In this document: positions 47,144-56,596 of the stretch, piece by piece | Layout: the number at the start of each line of letters is the position of its first letter | Numbering within the stretch: position 1 is the first letter of the stretch | NCBI GenBank assembly: GCA_018267135.1 | Contig: JAFDZA010000014.1 | Span: 1-64,000 of the forward strand | Source: Bacteroidota bacterium | GTDB lineage: Bacteria; Bacteroidota; Bacteroidia; Cytophagales; Cyclobacteriaceae | DNA: 64,000 nt | Direction: 5' to 3' | Made by a program: the position numbers and the translations under genes | Notes under the pieces: model-generated | Databases searched by the model: none | Seen by the model: the letters and a program-made list of their open reading frames with translations, nothing else | What the model was told of the DNA's origin: nothing

Positions 47144-47761
47144 ATGCCTATGAAATTAATGACGAAAATCTTGGCGGTGGGATGTTTCTGTTTTATTTCC
47201 ACACTTACCATGGCACAGTCTATCGGTATTGGTATTAAGGGAGGGCCTAACTTTGCTAAACTGAGCGGGAGCCAGAGTTTAAGTAATGCGTACAATAACC
47301 GTACGGGCTATCACTTTGGGGCTTATGCACTTTTTAAGTTTGGGAAAATCGGGATTCAGCCCGAGATATTGTATTCCAAGCAAGGCTCTAATTTTACCAT
47401 CAGTTCTGCCAATATGGAAGCAAACTTTGATTACATCAATGTGCCTCTTTTGTTTAAGCTTTATACGGTAGCCGGCATAAACATACAAGTAGGCCCGCAG
47501 TTGGGTTTTGCTTCCGGTGGGCAGCTTAAAAGTACGTTTAATGGAGTTACTACCACTACGGGGTATTCTCAATTGATTAAAAACAACGACCTCAGTTTGG
47601 CAATGGGTCTGGGCTGGGATCTGCCTTTTGGCCTGAGCATCGATGCCCGTTATAACTTAGGATTGTCTAACAACAATAATGATCCTTCATCTTCTGGCGA
47701 AATTAAAAACCAGGTGATCATGGCCTCGGTTGGGTATCGCTTGTTTAAATTGGGTAACTGA
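47144..47761 (+). CDS. PorT-type outer-membrane beta-barrel protein, paralogue 2
   Basis: A 205-residue barrel with a signal peptide (AVGCFCFISTLTMAQ). It shares with its neighbours IGIGIKGGPNFAKL, IQPEILYSKQGSNF, INVPLLFKLYTVAGINIQVGPQLGF and LGWDLPFGLSIDARYN. It has its own promoter box and ends before a long perfect hairpin terminator. Confidence 0.8.
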   Translation: MPMKLMTKILAVGCFCFISTLTMAQSIGIGIKGGPNFAKLSGSQSLSNAYNNRTGYHFGAYALFKFGKIGIQPEILYSKQGSNFTISSANMEANFDYINVPLLFKLYTVAGINIQVGPQLGFASGGQLKSTFNGVTTTTGYSQLIKNNDLSLAMGLGWDLPFGLSIDARYNLGLSNNNNDPSSSGEIKNQVIMASVGYRLFKLGN

Positions 47762-47777
47762 TTTTTAGAGACGAATA

Positions 47778-47820
47778 CGTTAAAAAGAAAATCCCGCCAG
47801 CCGGGATTTTCTTTTTAACG
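47778..47820. terminator. Perfect 19-bp stem terminator between barrel genes
   Basis: CGTTAAAAAGAAAATCCCG pairs perfectly with CGGGATTTTCTTTTTAACG around a 5-nt loop (CCAGC). The T-rich 3' arm makes it work in both directions. It lies 17 nt after the stop of the second barrel gene. Confidence 0.8.
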
Positions 47821-47835
47821 ACATGGTGCTTTTTG

Positions 47836-47843
47836 TATTTTTG
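47836..47843 (+). promoter_or_regulatory. -7 box that fixes the start of the third barrel gene
   Basis: TATTTTTG fits TAnnTTTG and lies between an in-frame TTG (47833) and the ATG at 47863. The transcript would start after the TTG, so ATG 47863 is the true start. Confidence 0.6.
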
Positions 47844-47862
47844 CCACCTAAATTTAATAGGT

Positions 47863-48567
47863 ATGATGAAAGTGAAATGGTTGCTGGCGGTGGGTGCTCT
47901 TCTGCTAACGGCCGATATGTATGCTCAAAAGCAGATAGATTTTGGTGTGAAGGGAGGGGTAAATTTTGCAGGCCTTGCGTTAAGCCCCGATGGTAAAATA
48001 GCCGGGGTTACCTATAACATCAGGCCGGCCTATCATTTTGGTATTTATGCGCAAGCCAGACGCAAAAATTTAGCGTTGCAACCCGAACTCATTTTCTCTA
48101 ACCAGGGGCAGAATTTCACCACCCCTTATTACTCCAACCTTTACACCCAACTGAATTATATACAGTTGCCGGTTATGGTAAAGTATTATTTGACTGGGGG
48201 GCTTTATGTGCAAGCCGGGCCGCAGATTAGCCGGCTTACGGGCGCCAACGGATACATTGTAACGGTGGACAACCAGGGGAACCTGGGGCAGGCTACCGCT
48301 GGCGATCTTAAAAAATACATACACCAATACGATTTCTCGTTTGGGTTTGGAGCCGGGTTGGAGTTTCCCTTTGGCGGAGGCATTTCTATCCGATATACCA
48401 CCGGCATTTCGGATGTAAACAAATACACGCTCTCCAAATCATTTCCTACCAACGGACAGGGGCAAGTACTGACACACTCGCTGAGTACGGCTTATTCGCG
48501 CAATCAGGTTTTGCAAATTTCGTTGTCGTACAAAATAGAGAAGCTGAAGATTAAATTAGCCAAGTAG
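47863..48567 (+). CDS. PorT-type outer-membrane beta-barrel protein, paralogue 3
   Basis: A 234-residue barrel from ATG 47863, with a signal peptide (WLLAVGALLLTADMYAQ). It shares the family strands IDFGVKGGVNFAGL, LQPELIFSNQGQNF, IQLPVMVKYYLTGGLYVQAGPQ and FGAGLEFPFGGGISIRY with the two genes before it. It is the last gene of the array and is convergent with the permease at 48589 (21 nt between stops). Confidence 0.8.
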   Translation: MMKVKWLLAVGALLLTADMYAQKQIDFGVKGGVNFAGLALSPDGKIAGVTYNIRPAYHFGIYAQARRKNLALQPELIFSNQGQNFTTPYYSNLYTQLNYIQLPVMVKYYLTGGLYVQAGPQISRLTGANGYIVTVDNQGNLGQATAGDLKKYIHQYDFSFGFGAGLEFPFGGGISIRYTTGISDVNKYTLSKSFPTNGQGQVLTHSLSTAYSRNQVLQISLSYKIEKLKIKLAK

Positions 48568-48588
48568 GCAGGCTTGTATTTTTCTTAA

Positions 48589-50268
48589 TTAGGGCGTGCC
48601 CGATAGTTTGCTTTTCTTTCGTCCATAGCTGAAGTAGATCAGCAAACCGGTGGCCATCCAAAAAAAGAAAACCATCCAGCTTTTGGCCGGGATCTCAATC
48701 ATCAGGTATAAACAACACAAGAGGCCGAGTACCGGAATTAATGAAAGTTTCTTTACAAAACTTAGTACAGTTACAGCAACAGCTACCAGCAGAAAAATCA
48801 GAAATAAAATTTCCTGATAGGATTCGCCCGATAAATTGGTGATAGCCTCACTTATGCGGCTGCGGTATCCATAACTAAAAATAAATAACAAGACAGGTAC
48901 TATCCAACGGCCACTAACGTAGGGAAGATGAAAGGATTTATCGTGAGGTAATTTTTTTCGGAAAGGGAGTTTTAGTACACCGGCACAAACCAGCACAAAA
49001 GCAAACAAGGTACCGATGCTGGTTAGATCGGTCATCAGTTTATCATCTACAAACAACACCGGAATGCCCACCAGAAAACCGGCCATCAAGGTAGCAAAGC
49101 CCGGTGTTTGAAACCGTGGGCTTAATTTGCTGAACCGCCTGGGCAGCAAGCCATCGCGGCTCATGCTCATCCAGATACGTGGCTGCCCGATCTGAAAAAC
49201 CAGCAATACACTAGTGGAAGCAACGACTGCACTAATAGAAATAATGAAACCAATTTTGTGCATGTTGATTTTATCAAACACATAAGCCAGCGGGTCGGCC
49301 ACTCCATTAAATTCTTTGTAGTTGACCAGCCCGGTAATAACGAGCGATATAACGATATAAATTACCGTACAGATCAGTAGCGAATAAATCATTCCGCGGG
49401 GCAAATCTCTTTGGGCATCTTTACATTCTTCGGCTGTGGTGGAGATGGCATCGAAACCGATGTATGCAAAAAAAACCGAAGACACACTTTGCAACACTCC
49501 GCCCATTCCCTCCGGCAAAAAGGGCGACCAATTGCTTTCTGTGCCGGTAGAAAAAATAAGCCAGAAACCTACGATAGCAATAAAACCGAGTACAATAATT
49601 TTCAGCCCCACCATAAAGTTGGCACTCTTGCGACTTTCGTTTATGCCAATGTAGGCCAATACGGTAATAAGCCCCACAATAACAAAGGCCGGAAGGTTGA
49701 TGATAAACTTTACTCCAAAAATTTCCGGGGCATGGGTATAAACAAGGTCTGTAACAGAGCGCCCTGCGGCCACGGCCTCATCATATACCATCTTGGCTGT
49801 TTGATGACCAATAGTAAGCCAGTCGGGAAGATGAATGCCGATCGCTTTCAGAATATTATTAAAATAGGCGCTCCATGAAATAGCCACCACCACATTGCCG
49901 ATAGCATATTCTAATATCAAAGCCCAGCCGATGATCCAGGCGATTATTTCTCCAAAGGTAACGTACGAATAAGTATAAGCACTGCCCGATACCGGTACCC
50001 GGCTGGCAAACTCGGCATAGCAGAGGGCTGTAAAGCCACAGGTAACAGCGGTGATGATGAATAAAAAAATAACGCCCGGGCCTCCGTGGTAAGCGGCCGT
50101 GCCGATGGTGGAAAAGATGCCGGCACCAATTACCGCGGCCACGCCCATAAAAGTAAGGTCGCGCACCCCCAGCACTTTATTCATCACCTGCGCTCCGTCT
50201 GGATCGGATGGAAGAGAACCTTTCAGGAGGCCGTCAATTGATTTTTTTCGGAGAAGCGATTTAAACAT
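48589..50268 (-). CDS. APC-family amino-acid permease (CAT-like)
   Basis: A 559-residue transporter with about 14 predicted helices. APC signature sequences: GVAAVIGAGIFSTIGTAAYHGGPGV, shortened here to GVAAVIGAGIFSTIG, then FTALCYAEFASRVPVSGSAYTY and FFAYIGFDAISTTAEECKD. The length and C-terminal extra helices match the cationic amino-acid (YfnA/CAT-like) subfamily. Substrate is not determined. It is divergent from the second permease with 156 bp between their starts. Confidence 0.9.
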   Translation of the reverse strand: MFKSLLRKKSIDGLLKGSLPSDPDGAQVMNKVLGVRDLTFMGVAAVIGAGIFSTIGTAAYHGGPGVIFLFIITAVTCGFTALCYAEFASRVPVSGSAYTYSYVTFGEIIAWIIGWALILEYAIGNVVVAISWSAYFNNILKAIGIHLPDWLTIGHQTAKMVYDEAVAAGRSVTDLVYTHAPEIFGVKFIINLPAFVIVGLITVLAYIGINESRKSANFMVGLKIIVLGFIAIVGFWLIFSTGTESNWSPFLPEGMGGVLQSVSSVFFAYIGFDAISTTAEECKDAQRDLPRGMIYSLLICTVIYIVISLVITGLVNYKEFNGVADPLAYVFDKINMHKIGFIISISAVVASTSVLLVFQIGQPRIWMSMSRDGLLPRRFSKLSPRFQTPGFATLMAGFLVGIPVLFVDDKLMTDLTSIGTLFAFVLVCAGVLKLPFRKKLPHDKSFHLPYVSGRWIVPVLLFIFSYGYRSRISEAITNLSGESYQEILFLIFLLVAVAVTVLSFVKKLSLIPVLGLLCCLYLMIEIPAKSWMVFFFWMATGLLIYFSYGRKKSKLSGTP

Positions 50269-50424
50269 GTCCGTTCGTTTCGGTTAAAAGTAGTAAAAAA
50301 AAAATCGCTGAGGCAAATCCATTTGCTGTGATATTTCATAGAGTATGTAATACCTTGCGCTCTTAATTTTTTTATTAAATACCAGCATCGGCTTAACACG
50401 CTCCATCTTAAATTTTTTATTTCC

Positions 50425-51714
50425 ATGAACCACAAGAATAAATACACTCTTTCGGTAGGGATTGCCGTAGTGGTGGCTAATATGATTGGCACGGGTGTTT
50501 TTACTTCGTTGGGGTACCAGGTAGGTTCGTTGCCATCAGGTTTTGCTATTTTGTTTTTATGGGCGCTGGGCGGGGTAGTGGCTTTGTGTGGTGCTTTTAC
50601 CTATGCGGAGATTGCCGCCAGCCTAAAGAAATCGGGTGGTGAGTATTACTATTTAGGCCAACTGTATCACCCGGCCGTAGGCTTTTCGGCCGGATGGATT
50701 AGTTTGTTAGTGGGGTTTGCCGGAGCTATATCGGCTGTGGCCATTGCCATTGGCGAGTATGCACACGAGTTGTTGGGCATACCCGTTAAAATGATTGCCA
50801 TTGCAGCTATTGCGGTAGTAACCGGTATTCATTGGTTTGGAGTAAAAGCCGGAGGGTTGGCTCAGAATATTCTTACTACACTGAAATTGTTACTGATTTT
50901 AGTTTTTTGCATAGCCCCTTTTTTTATTCCGGCCGGTTCTTTTTCAGAAATTACCTTTTGGCCCAAGAGCAGCGATGCCGGTTTGGTTTTTAGTTCTGGA
51001 TTTGCGGTTTCGTTAGTGTATGTGGTTTATGCCTATTCGGGATGGAATGCAGCCGCCTACATAGCCGGAAATTTAGAGAATCAGGAAAAAAATTTACCCC
51101 GCTCGCTCATTCTCGGAACACTGGTAGTGGTTACTTCTTATATTTTATTAAATGCTACATTTTTGCACGTGGCCAACTTTCACGAACTGGAAGGAAAAAA
51201 TGATATTGGTAACGTAGTGGCCTTTAAACTTTTTGGCCCTGCCGTGGGGGCAGTTTTTGCTGCTTTGTTTAGTACAGCCTTGCTTTCTACACTAAGCGCC
51301 ATGACCATTGCCGGGCCGCGTGTGTTAGAGGCTATGGGCGATGATTACCCCAGACTAAAACAATTTTCGGCTACCAACCGGTTTGATATGCCCTACATTG
51401 CTTTGCTGGTGCAGGGAGGGTGGGCTGTTTTTTTGGTATTAGTAAGCGATTTCAAACAAATCATTCAATACATTACCGTAAGCTTATCGGTCTTTGCCCT
51501 GCTTACGGTGGCGGGTATCGTCATCGTGCGCAAGCGGTATCCGGTAAGTTCATACCGCATGCCGTTATACCCGTTGGTGCCGGTATTCTTTATAGCCGTT
51601 ACTCTTTGGATGATCTATTTTGAATTTACTAAAAACCCTTTGGTAGTCTTGTATTCGGGTGGTACCATTGTTTCGGGGTTGCTGGTATATATGTGGGTTT
51701 CTAAAAAACGCTGA
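50425..51714 (+). CDS. APC-family amino-acid permease, 12-helix type
   Basis: A 429-residue APC-family transporter. Helix 1 carries GIAVVVANMIGTGVFTSLGY (the unwound GxG region), followed by ALCGAFTYAEIAASLKKSGGEYYYL and YAYSGWNAAAYIAGNLENQEK. It has 12 predicted helices and is not a close copy of the divergent permease. Substrate unknown. Confidence 0.9.
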   Translation: MNHKNKYTLSVGIAVVVANMIGTGVFTSLGYQVGSLPSGFAILFLWALGGVVALCGAFTYAEIAASLKKSGGEYYYLGQLYHPAVGFSAGWISLLVGFAGAISAVAIAIGEYAHELLGIPVKMIAIAAIAVVTGIHWFGVKAGGLAQNILTTLKLLLILVFCIAPFFIPAGSFSEITFWPKSSDAGLVFSSGFAVSLVYVVYAYSGWNAAAYIAGNLENQEKNLPRSLILGTLVVVTSYILLNATFLHVANFHELEGKNDIGNVVAFKLFGPAVGAVFAALFSTALLSTLSAMTIAGPRVLEAMGDDYPRLKQFSATNRFDMPYIALLVQGGWAVFLVLVSDFKQIIQYITVSLSVFALLTVAGIVIVRKRYPVSSYRMPLYPLVPVFFIAVTLWMIYFEFTKNPLVVLYSGGTIVSGLLVYMWVSKKR

Positions 51715-51788
51715 GTATAGCCGAAAGACAAGGACGGTTCATCGGAGGCAATACGGGGAAAATCACTTTTTCACATCAATTTTTAAAA

Positions 51789-51796
51789 TATCTTTG
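51789..51796 (+). promoter_or_regulatory. Candidate -7 box upstream of unknown lipoprotein
   Basis: TATCTTTG fits TAnnTTTG and ends 17 nt before the ATG at 51814. Confidence 0.6.
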
Positions 51797-51813
51797 CGCC
51801 ACAATTTTAATGT

Positions 51814-53028
51814 ATGAAGAAACTGCTGTTATTTTTTGCCTTGTCAGGGTTTGTTTTTTTTGTTTCATGCACCCATAAAGATGTTCGGTCTAAACGCACG
51901 GCCGATTCGCTTCACCGGGTAGATTCGATTGCTAAAATAGATTCAGCCCGCCAGGCAGCGGAGTTACTTGTTCCCCGAGATACCGCCACCGACAACGTAG
52001 CCCGTTTTATAGCCGGGCTCCCTCAGACAGAAACCAATGCGCTCTCCGCTCTGGAGAAAGATAAATACTGGGTCGACTTCAAAACGTCTATGGACGACAA
52101 CTGGAAAAAAATGTATAACAACCGATTGGTAAAAATGCAGGAATGGGAACGCGATGTTTTTTCTAAATCGGTAAATGATACACTGAAATTATTTTATCCT
52201 TTTTCGGGGCCTGATTTTTTGCATGCCAATTTTCTTTATCCCCGCACGAAAGAATATGTAATGGCGGCCCTCGAGCCCATTCGAGAAGTGCCTTCGTTTC
52301 AAAAAATTTCTGAACGCGACCGCGATCGGTTTTTAGACAGCTTGGGGCGTTCGCTGCGCGATATTTTTGGGAAGAGTTATTTCATTACCAATCACATGCA
52401 AAAAGATTTATGGCAGATCAAAGGAGTGTTGCCTCTCTTTTACTTTTTTATCGAAAGGTCGGGCTATGAGATCATCGAACAAAAATTTATCAGCCTCGAT
52501 ACGTTGGGCCGCGAGCAGGAAATCAGTGCAAAGAAAATCAATCAGGTAAAAACCCCGGGCGTAAAATTCAGACTGCGAAATACGGAAACCAAAATGATGA
52601 AAACCGTTTATTATTTTGCCGTGAGCATATCAAATGACGGGCTGAAAATCAGGCCGGGTCTGGTTAAATTTATTAAAGGACGCGGGCCGTATAATACCTT
52701 TGTAAAATCGGCCTCGTACCTGATGCACGATGGAAAGCAGTTTAGTAAAATACGTTCGCTTGTTTTAGATAACACTGTTACCCTGTTTCAAGACGACACC
52801 GGGGTGCCGTACCGCTTTTTTGAGAATAAGCCTGAGTGGAAAGGCATTTTCTTTGGTAATTATGTGCCTCCGGTAGAAGACTTTGCCCGTGGGTTATATC
52901 AAGCTTCGCTCGACTCAGCCTTTAAACGGGCAGCACAACCATTACCGTTTTCATTGGGCTATCATTGGAGCACTCGCAAGCAGCACTATATGTTGTTTGC
53001 CAAAGAGCCGGTAGCTGCCAATAAATAA
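51814..53028 (+). CDS. Uncharacterised lipoprotein, 404 aa
   Basis: No family was recognised. The lipobox FFVSC (Cys19) follows a hydrophobic stretch, so the protein is lipid-anchored, with a linker of Lys/Asp/Ala repeats (RTADSLHRVDSIAKIDSARQ) after it. The rest is soluble: an acidic helical part (MDDNWKKMYNNRLVKMQEWE), then LWQIKGVLPLFYFFIERSGYE and a C-terminal domain rich in aromatic residues (YHWSTRKQHYMLF). Composition is ordinary for the genome. It is convergent with birA. Confidence 0.75.
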   Translation: MKKLLLFFALSGFVFFVSCTHKDVRSKRTADSLHRVDSIAKIDSARQAAELLVPRDTATDNVARFIAGLPQTETNALSALEKDKYWVDFKTSMDDNWKKMYNNRLVKMQEWERDVFSKSVNDTLKLFYPFSGPDFLHANFLYPRTKEYVMAALEPIREVPSFQKISERDRDRFLDSLGRSLRDIFGKSYFITNHMQKDLWQIKGVLPLFYFFIERSGYEIIEQKFISLDTLGREQEISAKKINQVKTPGVKFRLRNTETKMMKTVYYFAVSISNDGLKIRPGLVKFIKGRGPYNTFVKSASYLMHDGKQFSKIRSLVLDNTVTLFQDDTGVPYRFFENKPEWKGIFFGNYVPPVEDFARGLYQASLDSAFKRAAQPLPFSLGYHWSTRKQHYMLFAKEPVAANK

Positions 53029-53034
53029 AAAGCA

Positions 53035-53793
53035 CTACAAAATAAAAGTTACTTCTTTCATTTCGTATGCTTTCCGGTTCGATGAATGCGCGATAATCAG
53101 TCGCCCGTGTTCGTCTATGTCTTCAATGATGCCATCAAACCTTTTGCCCTCCGTTTCAAATGGGAGTAGCCTGTTCAGGCCATAAAGATTTTGAAGGTAG
53201 GCATTTCGGAGCAGGTTGTTGTTGCCAGAGCGTAATTGCAGATAGGCTGATTCAATCAAAGGTAATAACTGGTGTAACACGTCATTAAGATCATAGCTTT
53301 GGTTTATCTGCAACTTAAGCGAGGTGGCCGTAGCCACGTCAAACTCAATTTGATTTATATTTAACCCAATACCCACAATGCTCTGTTGAATCCGTTCACC
53401 CTGAATCGAATTTTCAATCAGTATTCCGCATATTTTTTTTGTACCTACCAAAATATCATTTGGCCATTTTATTTTAGTTTCATTTAGCCCCAGGCTTTTA
53501 AGAAACTTGCATAGTGCCAGAGAAGCGGCTAGAGTCAGTTGAAATTGCTGTCGGGCGGCTAAAAAAGAAGGCCTTAGCAAGATGGAGAAAGTAAGATTTA
53601 ACCCGGTGGTGGATAGCCATACATTTCCACGCTGCCCACGGCCGGCTGTTTGCGTAGAGGTGATTACCAAGGAGCCCTCAGGCAGCGATGAGGCTGTCGC
53701 CAATTCGGCCAGCAAGGTATTGGTTGACTGACATTCAGGCACGAAAATCAGTTTTTGTCCTATAAAAAGCGTATTGGCAAGGATTTTATACAA
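53035..53793 (-). CDS. birA: Biotin-[acetyl-CoA-carboxylase] ligase, no DNA-binding domain
   Basis: Attaches biotin to the AccB carrier. At 252 residues it lacks the helix-turn-helix of the E. coli enzyme, so it is a group I ligase without repressor function. Catalytic motif: TAGRGQRGNVW; then LNLTFSILLRP, KIKWPNDILVGTKKICGILIE and GIGLNINQIEFD. The start is TTG at 53793, giving MYKILANTLFIGQKL; no ATG fits. It diverges from rsfS with 72 bp between them. The target pathway includes AccA (41181). Confidence 0.9.
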   Translation of the reverse strand: MYKILANTLFIGQKLIFVPECQSTNTLLAELATASSLPEGSLVITSTQTAGRGQRGNVWLSTTGLNLTFSILLRPSFLAARQQFQLTLAASLALCKFLKSLGLNETKIKWPNDILVGTKKICGILIENSIQGERIQQSIVGIGLNINQIEFDVATATSLKLQINQSYDLNDVLHQLLPLIESAYLQLRSGNNNLLRNAYLQNLYGLNRLLPFETEGKRFDGIIEDIDEHGRLIIAHSSNRKAYEMKEVTFIL

Positions 53794-53815
53794 GACTTTT
53801 TTGGTTACTTTTGTG

Positions 53816-53823
53816 ATTGGCCT
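53816..53823 (+). promoter_or_regulatory. -7 box that fixes the rsfS start
   Basis: TACTTTTG fits TAnnTTTG and lies 42 nt upstream of ATG 53866, but downstream of an alternative in-frame start at 53755. It favours 53866. Confidence 0.55.
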
Positions 53824-53865
53824 CCGGGCTTTTCGCGCAACTTATTAAAAAAGCACAAGAGGTTA

Positions 53866-54234
53866 ATGCCAAGAAAAAAAAAGCAGGATTCGGAAAAGCT
53901 AGCCGAAGTAGTGGTAAAAGGCATGCAGGAAAAAAAAGCAACAGATATCGTTGTGATGGATCTGCGTGAGGTAAAAAATGCCGTAGCCGATTTTTTTGTG
54001 TTGTGTTCGGGTAATTCAGATAAACAACTGAGTGCTATTGCCGACTCAGTAGATGAGTTGGTTTACAAAGAAAGGAAAGAAAACCCCTGGCACAGCGAAG
54101 GAAAAAACAATAAAGAGTGGGTGTTGCTCGACTATATCAGTGTTGTGGCACATATTCTACGAAAAGACAAACGCGAGTTTTACGCCCTCGAGCGTCTGTG
54201 GGGCGATGCCAAGATAGAAGCGATAGACGAATAA
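53866..54234 (+). CDS. rsfS: Ribosome silencing factor RsfS
   Basis: Binds protein L14 of the large subunit and blocks subunit joining in starvation. ATG 53866 (MPRKKKQDSEKLAEVV) gives 122 residues, the usual length. Seen: ATDIVVMDLREVKNAVADFFVLCSG and then WVLLDYISVVAHILRKDKREFYALE. A longer start at 53755 adds 37 unrelated residues and would place the promoter inside the coding region. It lies 21 nt before ftsH. birA, rsfS and ftsH are often neighbours in Bacteroidota. Confidence 0.93.
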   Translation: MPRKKKQDSEKLAEVVVKGMQEKKATDIVVMDLREVKNAVADFFVLCSGNSDKQLSAIADSVDELVYKERKENPWHSEGKNNKEWVLLDYISVVAHILRKDKREFYALERLWGDAKIEAIDE

Positions 54235-54255
54235 TATTAATATTAATTTTTTAAC

Positions 54256-56283
54256 ATGGCTGACAGGGATAAAAAAGAAAAAAAGATACTGCCACCGAAA
54301 GGGCCCAAGGCAAGCTATCAAATGTGGATTATCTTAGGGCTAACGGCTTTGATCTTGTTTGTAACGTATGTAAGAGGAACTTCCGGAATGGTAGAAGTTC
54401 AAAAATCAGCTTTTGAGGCGATGATCGCAGCGAATGATGTACGGAAGGTTCTATTATTGAAAAAAGATGGCGTGGTGGAGATAACCTTAAAACAAGAAGC
54501 TTTAAAAAATACAAAATATAAGATTGAGTTAGAAAAAGGAAATCGGCTTACCGGAACAGATGGCCCGCATTATTTTTATAAAATTGCCACGATTGATAGT
54601 TTCATCAGGCAGTATGAAGAATTGAAGAAAAAATATACCGATGCCCCCGATCTGGAGGTAGAAGAAGGTGGTGCGTATGAGTGGATTACAAGCTGGGGTA
54701 TTTTGGTATTACTCTTGCTCGGCTTTTGGATGCTGATGCGAAGAATGACAGGCGGAGCCGGACCGGGCGGACAAATATTTAATATTGGTAAATCGAAAGC
54801 AGCTCTTTTCGATGCCGAAAGTAAAGTAAAAATTACTTTTGAAGATGTAGCCGGCCTGGAAGAAGCCAAAGAAGAAGTGAAAGAGATTGTTGACTTTTTA
54901 AAAACACCCGCTAAGTTTACCAAGCTGGGCGGCAAAATTCCAAAAGGTGCTTTATTAGTGGGTCCTCCCGGAACCGGAAAAACTTTGTTAGCCAAAGCTG
55001 TAGCCGGTGAAGCAGGCGTGCCTTTCTTCTCGCTTTCGGGCTCTGATTTTGTAGAAATGTTTGTGGGGGTAGGGGCCGCCCGCGTGCGCGACCTCTTTAA
55101 ACAAGCTAAAGAAAAAGCACCTTGCATTGTTTTTATTGACGAGATAGATGCTATCGGCCGCTCGCGCGGCAGAGGTTCACTGCCCGGTGCTAATGACGAA
55201 CGCGAAAATACACTCAACTCATTGTTGGTGGAAATGGATGGGTTTGCCACCGATAGCGGTGTAATTATTTTAGCCGCTACCAACCGCCCCGATGTGTTAG
55301 ACTCGGCTTTGTTGCGCCCGGGCCGGTTCGATCGTCAGATCAGCATTGATAAACCCGATATTGCCGGACGCGAACAAATTTTTAAAGTTCATTTAAAACC
55401 GATCAAGCTCTCGAAAGATGTGGATGTAAAAAAACTGGCAGCTCAAACTCCCGGTTTTGCCGGTGCTGAGATTGCCAACGTGTGCAATGAGGCTGCTCTT
55501 ATAGCCGCTCGCAGAGATAAAAAGGAAGTAGAGATGATTGATTTTCAAGATGCGATAGACCGTGTGATTGGCGGCTTGGAAAAGAAAAATAAAATTATTT
55601 CGCCCGAGGAGAAAAAAATTGTAGCCTACCACGAAGCAGGCCATGCGGTGGCAGGTTGGTTTTTAGAGCATGCCGACCCGTTGGTAAAGGTAAGTATTGT
55701 GCCGCGCGGGGTAGCGGCACTGGGGTATGCGCAATATTTACCCAAAGAACAGTTTCTATATCAAACCGAGCAATTGATAGATGAAATGTGTATGGCTTTT
55801 GGCGGACGTGCCGCAGAAGAAATTGTATTTGGAAAAATTTCTACCGGTGCTTTGAGTGATCTGGAACGTATCACCAAAATGGCGTATAGTATGGTAACGG
55901 TGTATGGCATGAACCGCGAAATTGGAAATGTATCGTTCTACGACTCCAAGCAATCTGATTATACATTTAATAAACCCTACTCAGATGCTACGGCCGAAAA
56001 GATAGACCAAGAAGCAAAAAAAATTATTGAGAGCGCATTCGAACGCACCAAAAAACTTTTGAACGATCACCGAAACGAATTAGAAATTATTGCCAAAGAA
56101 TTGTTGCGAAAAGAAATTTTATTTCAATCTGATTTGGAGCGGCTAATCGGGAAGAGGCCATTTGCACATCAAACCACCTACGAAAAATTTACCAATGGCT
56201 CGGCCGGCTTGCCTGAAAAGAAGGACGAACCAAAAGAAACCGGATCGGTAAACGAACCCAAAGAAGAATCGATTCCGAAATAA
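54256..56283 (+). CDS. ftsH: ATP-dependent membrane metalloprotease FtsH
   Basis: Degrades misassembled membrane proteins and some regulators. The 675-residue protein has two membrane helices (about 24-43, [16 protein letters not shown], and about 138-158, [14 protein letters not shown]). The AAA domain has Walker A GPPGTGKT at residues 236-243, Walker [12 protein letters not shown], and arginine finger in RPGRFDRQI. The zinc motif is HEAGH at 459-463. The C-terminus is a disordered Lys/Glu/Pro tail. It is 21 nt after rsfS. Confidence 0.97.
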   Translation: MADRDKKEKKILPPKGPKASYQMWIILGLTALILFVTYVRGTSGMVEVQKSAFEAMIAANDVRKVLLLKKDGVVEITLKQEALKNTKYKIELEKGNRLTGTDGPHYFYKIATIDSFIRQYEELKKKYTDAPDLEVEEGGAYEWITSWGILVLLLLGFWMLMRRMTGGAGPGGQIFNIGKSKAALFDAESKVKITFEDVAGLEEAKEEVKEIVDFLKTPAKFTKLGGKIPKGALLVGPPGTGKTLLAKAVAGEAGVPFFSLSGSDFVEMFVGVGAARVRDLFKQAKEKAPCIVFIDEIDAIGRSRGRGSLPGANDERENTLNSLLVEMDGFATDSGVIILAATNRPDVLDSALLRPGRFDRQISIDKPDIAGREQIFKVHLKPIKLSKDVDVKKLAAQTPGFAGAEIANVCNEAALIAARRDKKEVEMIDFQDAIDRVIGGLEKKNKIISPEEKKIVAYHEAGHAVAGWFLEHADPLVKVSIVPRGVAALGYAQYLPKEQFLYQTEQLIDEMCMAFGGRAAEEIVFGKISTGALSDLERITKMAYSMVTVYGMNREIGNVSFYDSKQSDYTFNKPYSDATAEKIDQEAKKIIESAFERTKKLLNDHRNELEIIAKELLRKEILFQSDLERLIGKRPFAHQTTYEKFTNGSAGLPEKKDEPKETGSVNEPKEESIPK

Positions 56284-56596
56284 ACGGGTATTTACTCAAT
56301 AGATTAGCCTTTTGGTGAGGGTTGGCACATAATAACAAAAATATTTTGCAGCCCTTTTTTGAATATACAAAATTAGCACTCATTACTTGTGCACAACACG
56401 GGCGATGAGTAGAAGTAATTTAGTATTTGTACTACGATCATCTTTTGTATATACATTTGGCTCACAACTTTTATTGACCGAGTCGGTGCAAGCAGTTGAA
56501 CGATTGATAACAACGCATTTAAGAAATTAATTATATCGAATTATCATTTTTGATCAGGATGTTTTATTCCTTCAAAAAAAAACGAATGACTTTACT
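56284..56596 (+). promoter_or_regulatory. 313-bp non-coding gap with candidate promoter upstream of E1 gene
   Basis: No gene was found. A candidate promoter is TTTG (56426-56429), 22 bp, then TACATTTG (56452-56459), an exact TAnnTTTG. About 140 nt of leader would precede the GTG of the dehydrogenase. A short palindromic patch, TTGTGCACAA, occurs at about 56387-56396. No riboswitch or RNA gene pattern was recognised. Confidence 0.4.

Noticed and set aside
46400..48567. T9SS sorting domains in the three barrel proteins
   Set aside because: Their C-termini are barrel strands (for example YKLEGGF), not the type A domain.
49411..49878. Plus-strand 155-codon ORF inside the permease gene
   Set aside because: Shadow of a clear APC permease on the other strand.
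53755..53865. 37-residue N-terminal extension of RsfS
   Set aside because: It contains a consensus -7 promoter box and overlaps the birA start; family proteins begin near ATG 53866.
56284..56596. RNA gene or riboswitch in the gap before the E1 gene
   Set aside because: No tRNA, SRP, RNase P or riboswitch pattern could be seen; only a candidate promoter.
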